The notes under the pieces are model-generated. The model was not told where the DNA came from, ran no database searches, and saw only the letters and a program-made list of their open reading frames with translations. Source: Armatimonadetes bacterium 13_1_40CM_64_14 (GTDB lineage Bacteria; Sysuimicrobiota; Sysuimicrobiia; Sysuimicrobiales; Kaftiobacteriaceae). Taken from it: a stretch of 32,801 nucleotides of DNA. Positions 31,736 through 32,801 of this stretch are shown here, piece by piece. Made by a program: the position numbers and the translations under genes. The DNA is taken from the NCBI GenBank assembly GCA_001917855.1, contig MNEU01000032.1, positions 4,406 to 37,206 of the forward strand. The letters are read 5' to 3'. Position 1 is the stretch's first letter; the number at the start of each line of letters is the position of its first letter.

Positions 31736-32643
31736 GGCTTGGCTCGCTGGACCTCGTGCCCGCCGAACTGCTCGCGCATCACGGCCAGCAGCCGGTCCGC
31801 ATACGCGTACTCATCCCGCGAGCGCAGCCGCTCCAGCAAGGCGAGCGAGATGACCGGAGCCGGACTGTCCAGATCGATCGCCTCAAAGACGGTCCAGCGC
31901 CCTTCGCCGGAGTCGGCGACCCGGGGCACCACGTTCGCGAGCTCGGGGTCCTGCTGCAGCGCGGCGGCGGTGAGGTCCAGCAGCCACGAGCGGACCACGC
32001 TCCCATAGCGCCAGACCTCCGCGATCTGCCGCACATCCAAGTGGAAGTCGGTCTTGCGCTTCATGAGGGCGAAGCCCTCCGCCAGCGCCTGCATCATGCC
32101 GTACTCGATCCCATTGTGCACCATCTTCACAAAATGCCCGGCCCCATGGGGGCCGACATGGCCCCATCCCCGATCAGCCCCCGGCGCGAGAGTCTGGAAA
32201 ATCGGCCGGAGGCGCGAGACGGCGTTGGGGTGCCCCCCCACCATGAGGCTGTAGCCTTCGGTGCGCCCCCAGATGCCGCCGCTCGTGCCGACGTCGACGA
32301 ACTCTAGTCCGTGCTCGCTCAACAGGGCGGCCCGGCGAAGCGTATCGCGGTAGTAGGAGTTGCCGCCGTCTACCACGGTGTCGCCGTGGCTTAAAAGAGG
32401 CAGAAGCGTCTGCAAAGTCTGATCGACCGCGGCGCCGGCAGGGATCATCAACCAGATGACACGCGGGGCGCGCAATGCGGTCATCACTTCCTGGAGGGAG
32501 GCGACCGCCTCTCCACCCCCCTGGATGGCCCGCTGGCGGGACTCCGCTGACCGCGCGTAGCCCACGACGCGGTGTCCACCCCGGACTAACCGCTCTGTCA
32601 TGTTCGCGCCCATGCGTCCTAACCCAATCATCGCTAACTCCAT
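31732..32643 (-). CDS. gnd: 6-Phosphogluconate dehydrogenase, decarboxylating (short type)
   Basis: This 303-residue enzyme oxidises 6-phosphogluconate to ribulose 5-phosphate with release of CO2. The Rossmann motif is MIGLGRMGANM, the substrate loop is VDVGTSGGIWGRTEGYSLMV, and the catalytic region is HFVKMVHNGIEYGMMQALAE. At about 300 residues it is the short, usually NAD-preferring type rather than the 470-residue form. ATG 32643 has AGGAGAG five bases upstream. It lies 46 bases after glk and overlaps pgl by four bases, so this is a sugar-oxidation operon. Confidence 0.95.
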   Translation of the reverse strand: MELAMIGLGRMGANMTERLVRGGHRVVGYARSAESRQRAIQGGGEAVASLQEVMTALRAPRVIWLMIPAGAAVDQTLQTLLPLLSHGDTVVDGGNSYYRDTLRRAALLSEHGLEFVDVGTSGGIWGRTEGYSLMVGGHPNAVSRLRPIFQTLAPGADRGWGHVGPHGAGHFVKMVHNGIEYGMMQALAEGFALMKRKTDFHLDVRQIAEVWRYGSVVRSWLLDLTAAALQQDPELANVVPRVADSGEGRWTVFEAIDLDSPAPVISLALLERLRSRDEYAYADRLLAVMREQFGGHEVQRAKP

Positions 32644-32689
32644 GTTCTCTCTCCTCGCCGTTGAGTTTGTGCGGAGCGCGTGCACGGCG

Positions 32690-32801
32690 TCATGCGCGCT
32701 CCTGCAGACCATACATTGCGGCTCCTAACAGGGCGGCCTGCGGCAACAAGATCACATGGACGGGAATGCGGGCGAGTAGCGGGGCCAACCGCCCCTTGCG
32801 C
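32690..32801 (-). CDS. glk: Glucokinase, C-terminal end only (runs off the window)
   Basis: The last 36 residues of a gene that continues beyond the right edge read RKGRLAPLLARIPVHVILLP, then QAALLGAAMYGLQERA and stop. This matches the C-terminus of bacterial-type glucokinases (KGR...IPVHVIL...AALLGAA). With gnd and pgl next in line, it would make glucose 6-phosphate feeding the same oxidative branch. Only the tail is visible, so the assignment rests on a short stretch and on context. Confidence 0.7.
   Translation of the reverse strand, partial: RKGRLAPLLARIPVHVILLPQAALLGAAMYGLQERA

Overview
This is a GC-rich bacterial window with densely packed genes, mostly on the minus strand. There are no rRNAs, tRNAs, insertion sequences, phage genes or CRISPR arrays. 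Gene content (hydantoinase/oxoprolinase genes with a peptide-type ABC transporter, a thermophile-style protein disulfide oxidoreductase, an FMN-controlled riboflavin transporter, a large pst locus) suggests a free-living heterotroph from soil, sediment or a warm habitat. I cannot name the phylum from sequence alone. A poorly cultivated GC-rich lineage (Armatimonadota, Chloroflexota or CSP1-3-like) is only a guess.

Layout. 1-2.1 kb: an unrecognised protein cut by the left edge and an acyl-CoA ligase-like adenylating enzyme (+). 2.15-14.5 kb: a probable 12-kb minus-strand operon in the order XRE-cupin regulator, hyuA, hyuB, solute-binding protein, dppB, dppC, dppD, dppF, second hyuB, pterin dehydratase. 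It likely imports a small peptide, amide or cyclic compound and opens it with ATP. 14.5-16.1 kb: a patch of lower GC with an acetyltransferase, a 0.4-kb gene-free stretch and a DUF402 protein. 16.1-20.3 kb: an M20 dipeptidase, a protein disulfide oxidoreductase whose catalytic Cys codon is TGA (candidate selenoprotein), two small zinc-ribbon proteins, a small unknown protein and superoxide dismutase. 20.3-22.4 kb: a riboflavin ECF S component behind an FMN riboswitch, an aldo/keto reductase and a small unknown protein.

22.5-29.1 kb is the phosphate region, all on the minus strand: pstS2, a PhoU-like (DUF47) protein fused to a PhoB-type winged helix, then pstS, pstC, pstA, pstB and phoU. Five 11-nt direct repeats resembling a PHO box lie between the fusion gene and pstS. 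The fusion looks like a one-component phosphate regulator, and no histidine kinase or receiver protein is present here. 29.3-32.8 kb: a YbaK-type deacylase, a metallophosphoesterase, a CoA-binding protein, and a sugar-oxidation run of glk (C-terminal end only), gnd and pgl.

The two observations most worth following are the UGA-containing disulfide oxidoreductase with a SECIS-like hairpin just downstream of the UGA, and the DUF47-winged-helix fusion beside PHO-box-like repeats and two diverged PstS proteins.
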